From Miltoncostaea sp963823515 (GTDB lineage: Bacteria; Actinomycetota; Thermoleophilia; Miltoncostaeales; Miltoncostaeaceae): a DNA stretch of 64,000 bases. Shown piece after piece: positions 8,235-16,955 of this stretch (positions are counted from its first letter, which is position 1; every line of letters begins with the position of its first letter). Where the stretch lies: positions 1-64,000 of the forward strand of contig CAWGMB010000002.1 in assembly GCA_963823515.1 (NCBI GenBank). The letters run 5' to 3'. A program made the position numbers and the translations under genes. The notes below the pieces were generated by a model. The model was not told the origin of the DNA, did not search any database, and saw nothing but the letters and a program-made list of their open reading frames with translations.

Positions 8235-9773
8235 CTACGAGCGGGAGCGGGTGGAGGCGCGCCGGCGATTGCCCGGCGTGCGCCCGGACGAGGCGGTGGT
8301 CTTCGGCGCGGGGAGGGAGCCGTCGCCGGCGGCCCGCAGGCGGTGGGCCTCCGGGGCGATGGAGCCGTCGCGCTCGAGCGTGATCTTGGCCCCGACCACG
8401 GTCTCGAGATCCGCCAGCCGGGCCCCCTCCTCATCGGAGATGACGTCGGCGATCCGCGGATTGACCGCCAGCACCACGCCCTCGGCGGAGCCGCCCGTGA
8501 GCTCCGTGCGGAGCTCACGCTCGACAGCGATGGCGTGGGTCTCGTCGCTCGGCACCACGCCGACGCCGGCGCAGGTCGGGCAGACCTCGGTCATGATCTC
8601 CCGCGGGCCGTCGGAGATGTTCTGGCGGGTCATCTCCACCAGGCCGAGCTGCGAGATCTCGGTGACGAAGGTGCGGGTGCGATCGAGGGCGAGCGCCGCG
8701 TGCAGCGCGGCCTTCACGGCCTTGCGGTTGCGCTCGTCGTCCATGTCGATGAAGTCGATGGTGATGATCCCGCCGATGTCGCGCAGTCGCAGTTGGCGCA
8801 CGACCTCGGTGGCGGCCTCGAGGTTGGTCTTGGTGATCGTGTCCTCGAGACGGTTCCCGCCCTTGCCGACGTTGCGGCCCGAGTTGACGTCGATGACCGT
8901 CATCGCCTCGGTGTCGTCGATCACGAGGTATCCGCCCGAGGGCAGCGGCGCGCGCCGGTCCATCGTCGAGCGGATCGTCGCCTCGGCGCCGTGCGCGTCG
9001 AAGAGCGGCGTGTCGCCGGTCCAGTGCCGAACGCGCTCGGCCATCTCGGGCGAGGTGCGGCGCAGGAAGCCCTGGATGCGATCGAACTGGGCCTCGTCGT
9101 CGACCAGCACCTCCTCGACGTCCGTGTTCAGGAGGTCACGGATGATGCGCAGAGAGATGTCGGCCTCGGAGTAGAGCAGCGTCGGCGCCTTGGCCTGGCC
9201 GCCGCGCTCCTGCAGGGCCTGCCAGAGGCGCTTCAGGAAGGCGAGGTCGCGGGCGATCTCCCGCGCCGACGCGCCGGAGGCCGCGGTACGGACGATCAGC
9301 CCGCCGGACTCGAGCGGGAGCGCGTTGCAGATCGAGCGCAGGCGGGTGCGCTCATCGTCGGACAGGCGCTTGGAGACCCCGACGCCCTCTCCGAACGGGA
9401 CGAACACCACGAATCGGCCGGCCAGCGAGAGCTGCATCGTCAGGCGCACGCCCTTGGTGCCCATCGGGTCCTTGGTGGCCTGCACCAGCACCTCGTCACC
9501 GCGCTTGAGCAGCTCGGCGATCTGGCGCTTGCGCTTGGGCACCCCCATCGCGACGACCTCGTCGACGTGGAGGAACCCGTTCTTCTCGAGGCCGATCTCG
9601 ATGAAGGCGGCCTCCATGCCCGCGAGGACGTTCTCCACGCGGCCCTTCCACACATGCCCCACGACGGAGCGGTGGCCGCGGCGCTCGATGTACGCCTCGG
9701 CCGTGACGCCGTCCTCGAGTATCGCGACGCGCGTCTCGGCGCGGTCCACCGACACCAGGATCTGCTTCTTCAA
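8235..9773 (-). CDS. rng: Ribonuclease E/G family endoribonuclease
   Basis: Single-strand-specific RNA endonuclease used in rRNA maturation and mRNA decay. From the start it has the RNase G layout: an S1 domain (about 35-125, GHVWKGRVENVLAGMEAAFIEIG), an RNase-H-like/5'-sensor region, and the DNase I-like catalytic part with TVIDVNSGRNVG and GIITIDFIDMDDE supplying the two metal-binding aspartates. CPTCAGVG is the Zn-link that ties dimers together. At 512 aa it lacks the long scaffold tail of RNase E. It is placed after the mre/PBP2/rodA genes and the DUF697 gene. Confidence 0.95.
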   Translation of the reverse strand: MKKQILVSVDRAETRVAILEDGVTAEAYIERRGHRSVVGHVWKGRVENVLAGMEAAFIEIGLEKNGFLHVDEVVAMGVPKRKRQIAELLKRGDEVLVQATKDPMGTKGVRLTMQLSLAGRFVVFVPFGEGVGVSKRLSDDERTRLRSICNALPLESGGLIVRTAASGASAREIARDLAFLKRLWQALQERGGQAKAPTLLYSEADISLRIIRDLLNTDVEEVLVDDEAQFDRIQGFLRRTSPEMAERVRHWTGDTPLFDAHGAEATIRSTMDRRAPLPSGGYLVIDDTEAMTVIDVNSGRNVGKGGNRLEDTITKTNLEAATEVVRQLRLRDIGGIITIDFIDMDDERNRKAVKAALHAALALDRTRTFVTEISQLGLVEMTRQNISDGPREIMTEVCPTCAGVGVVPSDETHAIAVERELRTELTGGSAEGVVLAVNPRIADVISDEEGARLADLETVVGAKITLERDGSIAPEAHRLRAAGDGSLPAPKTTASSGRTPGNRRRASTRSRS

Positions 9774-9799
9774 AGGGAATACCTCTCAGGGGTGTGCCG

Positions 9800-10633
9800 T
9801 CAGCGGCGCAGGCGGCCGACGACGCGGTCGATCACGGGGCGTGCCTTGTCCAACGGCGGGCCCTCGATCAGGTCATGGCCCGCGGACAGGCGCGCGAGTG
9901 CGGCCTCCCCGACGGCCCGGGTGGCGCCGTAGGCGACCGTGCCACGCACGGCCCACCCCGCCACCGGAACGAAGCCGGTGGCGCTGCGAGCGAGCGCCCT
10001 CCAGCCGAAACCTGCTCCCACGATCGCGAGCGCCTCGACGGCCCGCTCGGCCCCGAAGGGCCTGTCGTGGAGTGCGGCAAGCTGCGCGACCAGGCGCACC
10101 TGGATGAGGGCGAGGACCGGCATGTCGACACCGGGGAGCGGCAGCGCCCCGATGGCGGCCGACTGGCGCGTGGCCGAGACGATGAGCTCGCGCCCCACGG
10201 CGGGGCGCAGGCCGGCGTTGCGCCGCCCGGCGGCCACCGCGGAGTCGCCGAGGCTGCGGATGATCGCGCTGACGACCGGGTCCGGGTCCTCGAGGGAGGG
10301 GGCGTGCGCGACGTTGGACATCTCGAGGCGGTTGCCCTCGAGGATCGCCTTCTCGAGTGCCGCGCGCTCCGGCGGCGCGCCGACGATCACGGCGAGCGCC
10401 CCGGCTCCCGAGTGGCGGCGGCGCTCCAACGTCGAGATGCCGGGCTCGAGCGCCGTGCCCGGGGCGACCGCCATCAGCGCGAGGGCGTCCTCGGTGGGCG
10501 CGGGCGCCGCGATCTCGAGGATCTCGCTGAGCCGGCGGGTGCCGGCGGGATCGCCCGGGATGAGGGCGATGTGGCCCCCGTCCTGCGTGGCCGCGTCGAC
10601 CGAGCGGACGGCGTCCGCGAAGGGACGCACCAC
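9800..10633 (-). CDS. DUF697-like protein in the elongasome-RNase G operon
   Basis: 277 aa, no enzyme signature recognised. Residues 1-135 look like a small alpha/beta domain (GGHIALIPGD, ALAVIVGAPPERAALEKAI). The C-terminal half (about 160-265), with DMPVLALIQVRLVAQLAALHDRP, FGWRALARSATGFVPVAGWAVRG and YGATRAVGEAALARL, resembles the DUF697 helical membrane-associated domain found fused to GTPases (YcjF-like). Here no GTPase motif precedes it. It lies between rodA (45 nt) and rng (26 nt) in the same direction, so it is presumably co-transcribed with the cell-elongation genes. Confidence 0.6.
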   Translation of the reverse strand: MVRPFADAVRSVDAATQDGGHIALIPGDPAGTRRLSEILEIAAPAPTEDALALMAVAPGTALEPGISTLERRRHSGAGALAVIVGAPPERAALEKAILEGNRLEMSNVAHAPSLEDPDPVVSAIIRSLGDSAVAAGRRNAGLRPAVGRELIVSATRQSAAIGALPLPGVDMPVLALIQVRLVAQLAALHDRPFGAERAVEALAIVGAGFGWRALARSATGFVPVAGWAVRGTVAYGATRAVGEAALARLSAGHDLIEGPPLDKARPVIDRVVGRLRR

Positions 10634-10678
10634 CTTCGCTCCTCGCGAGGCGAGGCCGATTGCTCCGATGACGCCCCC

Positions 10679-11848
10679 CTACCCGGGAACTGCGGAACGG
10701 CGCTGATGGATGCCCAGGAGCAGGCCGATCGCCACGAGGGTCGTGAGGGTGTGGCTGCCGCCGTAGCTCATGAGCGGCAGCGGGATTCCTGTGATCGGCA
10801 TGATTCCCACGGTCATGCCGATGTTAACGAACACCTGGAAGCCGATCATGACCACGATCGCTCCGGCGACCAGCATGTCGACCTGGCTGGAGGCCCTCGC
10901 CATGGTTCTCAGCCCCCTCCAGAGCACGAGGGCGTAGGCGAGGATCAGCAGCCCTCCCCCGGCGAAGCCGAACATCTCGCCCGTGACCGCGAAGATGAAG
11001 TCGGTGTGGTGCTCGGGGATGAAGTTGCCCGACGACTGGGTCGCGCCGTCGGGCCCCTTGCCCACCGCGCCGCCCGATCCGATCGCGGTCTTCGACTGAT
11101 CGAGCTGGTAGCCGGCGTCGCTGGTGTCGCGCTCGGCCCCGATGAACGCCGTCAGGCGCTGCACCTGGTAGTCCTGGAGTACCGTCACGCCGGCGTTCGG
11201 CAGCACCCAGAGCACCGCCAGGACCATGATGGCCAGGATCGAGCCGGCCACCGCGAAGTGCGACCAGGGAACGCCGATCAGGAACAGGATCGCGGCGAGC
11301 ACCGCCCCGTACACGAGCGAGGTCCCGAGGTCCGGCTGGAGGAAGACGACCGCGGCGGGGACGGCGGCGACGACGGTCAGGAAGAGCGTGAAGCGGACCG
11401 AGCCGATGTCGTCCATGCGCTCGATCGCGATCCCCGCCAGCACGATGGCCAGCACGACCTTGCCCATCTCCGAGGGCTGCAGGTTGAAGGGCCCGATGTC
11501 GATCCAGCGGTTGGAGCCCTTGACTGCGCTGCCCACGACGTAGACGACCGCCAGCGCGCCGAGCAGGCTCCCCCACAGACCCCACGCCCAGCGCGCGAGC
11601 CGGTCGAGGTTGAGGCGGGTGGCGAAGACCATCAGCACCGAGCCGGCGGCGATGAAGAGGATCTGGCGGTCGAGGTAGAAACGCGAGCCGGCGGGATCGG
11701 TCTCGGTGGCCTTGCCGACCACGAAGATGCTGAAGGCGCTGATCGCGGCGACGGCCAGCAGCAGGATCCAGTCGAGGCCGAGCACGGCCGCGCGCACGCG
11801 GTCGCCGGCGCCGGTGCCCTGGCGAGAGGGGGCGAGGGTCGTGGTCAT
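10679..11848 (-). CDS. rodA: Peptidoglycan glycosyltransferase RodA (SEDS family)
   Basis: Polymerises lipid II into glycan strands at the side wall together with PBP2. Ten or so membrane helices across 389 aa and the SEDS hallmarks are seen: KGSNRWIDIGPFNLQPSEMGK, QPDLGTSLVYG, and the C-terminal ITGIPLPLMSYGGSHTL. GPF and PLMSYGG are the family's functional loops. Its start overlaps the PBP2 stop by 4 bases, so the two enzymes are translationally coupled. Confidence 0.97.
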   Translation of the reverse strand: MTTTLAPSRQGTGAGDRVRAAVLGLDWILLLAVAAISAFSIFVVGKATETDPAGSRFYLDRQILFIAAGSVLMVFATRLNLDRLARWAWGLWGSLLGALAVVYVVGSAVKGSNRWIDIGPFNLQPSEMGKVVLAIVLAGIAIERMDDIGSVRFTLFLTVVAAVPAAVVFLQPDLGTSLVYGAVLAAILFLIGVPWSHFAVAGSILAIMVLAVLWVLPNAGVTVLQDYQVQRLTAFIGAERDTSDAGYQLDQSKTAIGSGGAVGKGPDGATQSSGNFIPEHHTDFIFAVTGEMFGFAGGGLLILAYALVLWRGLRTMARASSQVDMLVAGAIVVMIGFQVFVNIGMTVGIMPITGIPLPLMSYGGSHTLTTLVAIGLLLGIHQRRSAVPG

Positions 11849-13800
11849 CGGCTGGCCACCGGCTGGCCGCAGAGCTTCTCGGCGAACCCGAGGTAGGCCG
11901 ACATCGTCGAGCAGACCGCCGGCGCGGCGGCGTTGGCTCCGGTGCCCCCGCGCTCGATGACGACCGCGACCGCGATCGTCGGATTGTCGTAGGGCGCGTA
12001 GCCCACGAACCAGGAGTGGTCCTCGCCGCCGTCCCCGGGCTCGGCCGTGCCGGTCTTACCCGCCACCTTGCTGCCGTCGGGCAGATTGCCGAACACGCTG
12101 GTCGAGGTGCCCTCGACGCCGTTGGATGCGTCGAAGAGACCCTGCTTGATCGCCGCGAGGTCGGTCGGCCTGATGCCGAGCTGACTGGTGGGCCGGCCCT
12201 CGGAGAGCTCCTGCACCACGCGGCCGCTGGGGTCGCGCACGTCCAGGCCGATGCTCGGGGTGCGCAGCGTGCCACCGTCGGCGATGGCGGCGTAGGCCGC
12301 CGCCATCTGGAGCGGGGTCACCTGCAGGAAGCCCTGGCCGACGCCGAGCTGGATGGTGTCGCCGGCCAGCCAGCTGCGCTGGAAGTCGGTGTACTGCGGG
12401 TCGGCGTAGGTCTTCTTCTTCCACGGCGGGTCGGGTACGAGCGCCGCCGACTCGCCCGGAAGGTCGATCCCGGTGTCCCTTCCCAGCCCGAACCTCTTGG
12501 CCTCGGCCTGAAGCGGGAATTCGCTCTTCTTCTCGCTCTGGTCCCGCCAGAGCTGATCGGCCACCTGGTAGAAGAACGTGTCGCTCGACACCCTCAGGGC
12601 GTAGGGCAGCGTGATGATGCCGTGGGAGTTCTCCTCGAAGTTCTGGAAGCGCTGCTTGTGGAGCACGATCGACGACGGGGACTCGAGCTGCGTGCTCGGC
12701 GTGAGGTCGCCCTGGCGCATCGCGGCCGCCGCGGTGATCGGCTTGAAGGTGGAGCCCGCCGGATAGACGCCGGCGATCGCCCGGTCGTTGAGCGGCTTCT
12801 GCGGGTCCGTGAGCAGCTTCTCGATCGGCTTCTGCTTGCGGGCCACGAACGTCTTGGGCGAGAAGCTCGGGTACGAGGCCAGGGCGAGGACCTGGCCGGT
12901 GCTCGGATCGAGCGCGACGCCGGCGGCGCCCGTCGCCCCGGTCACGCGGGCGGCCTCGGCGAGCGCGGCCTCGAGGGCGCGCTGGGTGGGGCTGTCGATC
13001 GAGAGCCGCACATCGCGCCCGGGGATCGGGCTGCGTGAGGAGATGACCTCGCGGCCCTGCGGCTCCCCGGCCGCGTCGACCTCGATCACCGACTCGCCGG
13101 GCGTGCCCTTCAGCAACGACTCGTACTGCTGCTCGACGCCGTCCACGCCGATGGTCTCGTCGCCGGCGTAGCCCTTCTTGCGGTAGGCCTTGATCTGCGC
13201 GGCGCTGATCGGGCCGGTCGATCCGAGGACGTGCGCGGCCAGGTCGCCCTGCGGGTAGGCGCGCAGGTAGGTCTCCTGCACGGAGATGCCGGGGAAGTCA
13301 CGGCGTCGCTCGGCCAGGTAGCCGAAGAGGGCCGGGGTGATGTTGCGGGCGAGCACCACCGACTGCAGCGGCTGGTTGTCGCCCGCCTCCACCTTCTTCA
13401 TGAGCTGCGGCAGCGGCTGGCCGATCTTCGGGGAGAGCTTCGCCAGCACCCGCCGGCGCCGCTCGCCGGCCAGCTCCCGCGGGCGCGCGACCAGGTTCTC
13501 GCCGATCGTGTTGGTGACCAGGGGCACGCCGTCGGCGGTGAGGATGTTGCCGCGCGGCGGCTGTTCGATGACCGTGCGCAGGCGGTTGCCGTCGGCGCGC
13601 TCGGCGTACTGCTCGGCGCTGATCACCTGCAGGAACCAGAGCCGCACCAGCAGCAGCCCGAGCAGGCTCATCGCGATGCCGCCGAGGATGGCGATGCGCA
13701 CAGCGGTCCTGGGCGTGAGGGTGGGCGCCCAGCCGCCCGCGGGCCTCGCGGCGCGGCGGCCCGTGCGCGGCCCTCTGCGCGGGGGGTGGGTGGTGCTCAC
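11845..13800 (-). CDS. mrdA: Penicillin-binding protein 2, elongasome transpeptidase
   Basis: Class B PBP that cross-links new side-wall peptidoglycan. GTG 13800-13798 (VSTTHPPRRG) overlaps the mreD stop and gives 651 aa; the frame is open further upstream but that is mreD sequence. A single anchor helix lies at about 33-60, then the pedestal domain and the transpeptidase with AGSTFKP (Ser350, Lys353), SSD as the second motif in place of SxN (as in other PBP2s), and KTGTAEP near the C-terminus. The order mreB-mreC-mreD-mrdA-rodA is the canonical elongation operon. Confidence 0.96.
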   Translation of the reverse strand: MSTTHPPRRGPRTGRRAARPAGGWAPTLTPRTAVRIAILGGIAMSLLGLLLVRLWFLQVISAEQYAERADGNRLRTVIEQPPRGNILTADGVPLVTNTIGENLVARPRELAGERRRRVLAKLSPKIGQPLPQLMKKVEAGDNQPLQSVVLARNITPALFGYLAERRRDFPGISVQETYLRAYPQGDLAAHVLGSTGPISAAQIKAYRKKGYAGDETIGVDGVEQQYESLLKGTPGESVIEVDAAGEPQGREVISSRSPIPGRDVRLSIDSPTQRALEAALAEAARVTGATGAAGVALDPSTGQVLALASYPSFSPKTFVARKQKPIEKLLTDPQKPLNDRAIAGVYPAGSTFKPITAAAAMRQGDLTPSTQLESPSSIVLHKQRFQNFEENSHGIITLPYALRVSSDTFFYQVADQLWRDQSEKKSEFPLQAEAKRFGLGRDTGIDLPGESAALVPDPPWKKKTYADPQYTDFQRSWLAGDTIQLGVGQGFLQVTPLQMAAAYAAIADGGTLRTPSIGLDVRDPSGRVVQELSEGRPTSQLGIRPTDLAAIKQGLFDASNGVEGTSTSVFGNLPDGSKVAGKTGTAEPGDGGEDHSWFVGYAPYDNPTIAVAVVIERGGTGANAAAPAVCSTMSAYLGFAEKLCGQPVASR

Positions 13801-14375
13801 GCGCCCACCGCGAAGGGCTCGACCACGCGCGGGGCCCCGAGGAGCCGCCGCGCCACCAGCAGCACGGGCGGGCTGAGGAGGGCCGTGAGCGCGAGCGTCG
13901 GGATCAGCACCCGTCCGACGAACTCCGACGCGGGCATGTGGTGCCCCAGCAGCAACTGGAACATCAGGTAGCCGAGCTGCACCCCGAGGGCGGCGATCAC
14001 CGAGAGCGCCAGCGGCGCGAGCAAGCCCGACGACTCCTCGCTCTCGCAATAGCGCCCGCACCAGGCGCCGACGATCAGGTACAGCAGGGCGAGCACGCCG
14101 AGCGTCCCCACGGGGGCCGTGAGCTCGAGCAGCAGCCCGGCGCTGAAGCCCGCCACGGCCCCCACCAGCGCCCCGCGCAGGAGCGCCACGACGACGATGG
14201 TGGGCGCGACGATGTCGGGGATGCCGTCGGCCACGTTGACATAGGGCATCACCGAGACCTCGACGAGCACGGCCACGAGCACCATGAGGACGACCCAGCC
14301 GAGGCCCGTCCCTCCGCCCCGGGTGCGCGGGATGGCCGTCGCGGGACCGACGACGCGGGTCAGGTCGCTGCTCAT
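13797..14375 (-). CDS. mreD: Rod shape-determining protein MreD
   Basis: Integral membrane subunit linking MreC to the elongation machinery. The 192-aa protein (start MSSDLTRVV, ATG 14375-14373) has about five hydrophobic segments, with IPDIVAPTIVVVALLRGALV and AGFSAGLLLELTAPVGTLG corresponding to the conserved MreD core. It overlaps mreC (ATGA) upstream and PBP2 (GTGA) downstream. The open frame extends well into mreC and was trimmed. Confidence 0.9.
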   Translation of the reverse strand: MSSDLTRVVGPATAIPRTRGGGTGLGWVVLMVLVAVLVEVSVMPYVNVADGIPDIVAPTIVVVALLRGALVGAVAGFSAGLLLELTAPVGTLGVLALLYLIVGAWCGRYCESEESSGLLAPLALSVIAALGVQLGYLMFQLLLGHHMPASEFVGRVLIPTLALTALLSPPVLLVARRLLGAPRVVEPFAVGA

Positions 14376-15298
14376 CCGCCCGACGCCCTGCGCTTGGCCT
14401 GGGCGCTCTGGGGGGTCAGCACGGTGAGGTAGGAGAGGTTGCGCGGATCGAGATACGGGGTGACCTGGACGGTCTGCTGCACGTCGACCTCCTGGCGGCC
14501 CAGGCTCGACACGCGCCCGATCGGCAGGCCGGGCGGGTAGATCGAGAGGAGGTTCTTGACCTTGAAGCCGGACGTCACGACGTCCTGGTTCAGCTTCACG
14601 GGCGCCGAGCGGGGCACGCCCGTGAGCCGCAACTGGCCCGGCGACGTGGACTGGACCAGCCCGGGCGGGTGGCCGGCCGCGGGGATGGTGGCGCCCACCT
14701 CGGTGCGGCCGTCGGTGATGAAGGCGACGTCGGCCGTGTTCGGGGAGACGGCCGTGACGACGCCCACCAGCGCGGCGCCGCGGCCGGTGCCGGCGACGAC
14801 GGGCGCGTTGCGCACCACCCCATCGGACGATCCGACCGAGATGCGGGCGTTGCGATACCAATCGGTGATCGAGCGTGTCTGAACCAGCCCCGTGGCCAGC
14901 CCGTAGCCGCCCGCGCCGGTCTTCGGATCGACCACCGACTCGACGCCCAGGAGCGACTCCAGCTCGGCCAGGCGCTGATCGCGCACGGCGTTGTCGGCGG
15001 CCAGCCCGCGCAGGCCCTCGACCTCGGTCTCGAGCGCGGCGGCCCGGTCGCGGGCGTCCTTGAGGCCGTTGGCCCATCCCCACGCGTCGCGGAACGGCCT
15101 GACGGCCCGGGTGGCCACCTCCTGCACCGGCGCGACGACGCTCGCGGTGGCCGCCTGCGCACCGTGCAACGGGCCGTCGGTCGACTCGCGGAAGTAGCCG
15201 GTGAAGATCGCCAGGCACGTGATCACGAGGGCGGCGATGACCGCGCGGCGGACGTTGGCCCGCCGGCGCGCGATCCCTGTTGTCGCGGCCACCGCCAT
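14372..15298 (-). CDS. mreC: Rod shape-determining protein MreC
   Basis: Bitopic scaffold that activates the PBP2-RodA pair. 308 aa: a short cytosolic N-terminus, one membrane helix (about 20-37, VIAALVITCLAIFTGYF), a coiled-coil-like stretch (about 75-115) and the beta-rich MreC domain with RSITDWYRNARISVGSSDGV and the C-terminal VTSGFKVKNLLSIYPPGLPIGRV. The start, ATG 15298-15296, is preceded by palindromic element C, which separates it from mreB. Confidence 0.95.
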   Translation of the reverse strand: MAVAATTGIARRRANVRRAVIAALVITCLAIFTGYFRESTDGPLHGAQAATASVVAPVQEVATRAVRPFRDAWGWANGLKDARDRAAALETEVEGLRGLAADNAVRDQRLAELESLLGVESVVDPKTGAGGYGLATGLVQTRSITDWYRNARISVGSSDGVVRNAPVVAGTGRGAALVGVVTAVSPNTADVAFITDGRTEVGATIPAAGHPPGLVQSTSPGQLRLTGVPRSAPVKLNQDVVTSGFKVKNLLSIYPPGLPIGRVSSLGRQEVDVQQTVQVTPYLDPRNLSYLTVLTPQSAQAKRRASGG

Positions 15299-15306
15299 CA
15301 GAGGTG

Positions 15307-15494
15307 GGAGCCTGCTTCAGAGTGGACCGCGGCCGTCCGGCCGCGAAACTCCCGCGAGGCAAGGACGCAGGGAGGGTGCGATGCCCGAAGAGATCGCCCC
15401 GACCGAGGATGCCGCCCTCGCGATGATTCCCCGGCCGGCCGGGAGCCGGCAAAGCGTGCAGGCGGTCGTGGGCCGCCACTCTGAAGCAGGCTCC
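15307..15494. repeat. Dispersed intergenic palindromic element, copy C
   Basis: Perfect 19-base outer arms GGAGCCTGCTTCAGAGTGG (15307-15325) and its complement (15476-15494) enclose a core in the opposite orientation to copies A, B and D; the common core lies at 15354-15365 on the minus strand. The right arm starts 4 bases after the mreB stop codon and the left arm ends 9 bases before the mreC start, so the element fills the whole mreB-mreC junction. Its centre closely matches copy D. Confidence 0.85.
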
Positions 15495-15497
15495 TGC

Positions 15498-16556
15498 TCA
15501 GTAGCGCTTCCTGTGTCGGCCGTTCGAGGACGCCTTCTGCATCACCTCGAACTCCTCCAGCGAGCGACCCGAGCCCACCGCGACGCAGGTCAGGGGCGAC
15601 TCGGCGACGTGGATCGGCATCTCGGTCTCGCGGCGCAGGCGCTCATCCAGCCCCTGCAGCAGCGAGCCGCCGCCCGCCATCATGATCCCGCGGTCCATGA
15701 TGTCGGACGCGAGCTCGGGCGGGGTCTTGTCGAGCGTGCTCTTGACGGCGTCGATGATCTGCACCAGGGGTTCCTCGAGGGCCTCGCGGACGTCCTCAGA
15801 GGACAGCACGACCGTCTTCGGAAGTCCCGTGATCATGTCGCGTCCCCTGATCTCCGCCTGGACCTCCTCGCGGAGCGGGTAGGCGGAGCCGATCTCGAGC
15901 TTCACCTCCTCGGCGGTCTGGCTGCCGATCATCAGCTTGTACTCCTTCTTGACGTAGCTGATGATCGCCTCGTCCAGCTCGTCGCCGCCGACGCGGATCG
16001 ACTGGGCCACCACGATCCCGCCGAGCGAGATCACGGCCACCTCGGTCGTGCCGCCACCGATGTCCACCACCATGTTCCCGGTCGGCTCGGCCACGGGCAG
16101 TCCGGCCCCGATCGCCGCTGCCATCGGCTCCTCGATCAGGAACGCGCTGCGGGCGCCGGCCGAGAGAGTGGCCTCCTCGACGGCGCGCTTCTCCACGCCG
16201 GTGACGCCTGAGGGGACGCAGACCACCACGCGCGGGTGCGCCCAGCGGTTCTGGTGGACCTTCTGGATGAAGTGCCGCAGCATCTGCTCGGTCACGTCGA
16301 AGTCGGCGATGACGCCGTCCTTCAGAGGCCGGATCGCGCTGATGTTGCCGGGCGTGCGCCCGAGCATGCGCTTGGCCTCGATGCCGACGGCGTGCACCTC
16401 GCCGGAGCGCTGGTCGATCGCGACCACCGACGGCTCCGAGAGGACGATCCCCCGGCCCCGGACATAGACCAGCGTGTTGGCGGTGCCGAGGTCGACGGCC
16501 ATGTCGCGCCCGCCGAAACCGGTCAGGTAGCTCCAGAACCCGATGGTCGCCTCCAA
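15498..16556 (-). CDS. mreB: Actin-like rod shape-determining protein MreB (start codon uncertain)
   Basis: Filament-forming ATPase that steers side-wall synthesis. Clear MreB text: DMAVDLGTANTLVYVRGRG (phosphate 1), SEPSVVAIDQRSGEV, GVIADFDVTEQMLRHFI, VVCVPSGVTGVEKRAV, MVVDIGGGTTEVAVISLGG and GIMMAGGGSLLQGL. The start is not clean. The in-frame TTG at 16556 is used here, but a GGAGG Shine-Dalgarno is positioned 5 bases before an ATC at 16544-16542 (reading IGFWSYLTGFGGRDMAVD), so ATC, or an ATG misread as ATC, is possible. The next ATG is inside the conserved DMAVDLG block. First gene of the elongasome operon. Confidence 0.93.
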   Translation of the reverse strand: MEATIGFWSYLTGFGGRDMAVDLGTANTLVYVRGRGIVLSEPSVVAIDQRSGEVHAVGIEAKRMLGRTPGNISAIRPLKDGVIADFDVTEQMLRHFIQKVHQNRWAHPRVVVCVPSGVTGVEKRAVEEATLSAGARSAFLIEEPMAAAIGAGLPVAEPTGNMVVDIGGGTTEVAVISLGGIVVAQSIRVGGDELDEAIISYVKKEYKLMIGSQTAEEVKLEIGSAYPLREEVQAEIRGRDMITGLPKTVVLSSEDVREALEEPLVQIIDAVKSTLDKTPPELASDIMDRGIMMAGGGSLLQGLDERLRRETEMPIHVAESPLTCVAVGSGRSLEEFEVMQKASSNGRHRKRY

Positions 16557-16736
16557 TGGAAGTGGCGCAGTAGCCGCAAGCGACCCCTGCAAGGCGCGGC
16601 ATTCTAGCCGAACGAGCGTGGGGAAGATCCCGGTCGTACAACCCGGGCGCCGACTACCGTATCCCCCTTGGACCCCCTCCGCCACTCGGCCGAGGGCCAC
16701 CCCGTGGCGGCCACCTGGTCCGCTACCGTTCTTCGG

Positions 16737-16955
16737 ATGCCCTCGCCGCCGCTCTTCGCCGACGACAACAGCTCATATCGCCGGGCGATGAGGCGCCAGC
16801 AGGAAGAGGAGAGGATCCGCGAGGCCCGCCGCAGCGAGATCCTCGCAACCCTCCGCCGTCTCAAGGCGGAGGCCGGCGACACCGCCCTTGTGGCCGAGCG
16901 CGAGCGCAAGCGCCGCCACGCCGACCTGCTGGACCGCTACCCGCCACTGTTCTGA
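16737..16955 (+). CDS. Small highly charged hypothetical protein
   Basis: 72 aa from ATG 16737. After MPSPPLFADDNSSYRRAM the whole protein is Arg/Glu/Lys-rich (RRQQEEERIREARRSEILATLRRLKAEAG, then ERERKRRHADLL) and would form a long helix or coiled coil. No family recognised. It is divergent from mreB, and its last 19 bases overlap the 3' end of the convergent fic gene. Codon pattern is like the neighbours, so it is plausibly real. Confidence 0.5.
   Translation: MPSPPLFADDNSSYRRAMRRQQEEERIREARRSEILATLRRLKAEAGDTALVAERERKRRHADLLDRYPPLF

Noticed and set aside
16668..16736. Longer start for the small charged protein at 16737
   Set aside because: The extra 23 residues overlap the mreB promoter region and have no helix-like pattern; the ATG at 16737 begins the coherent part.
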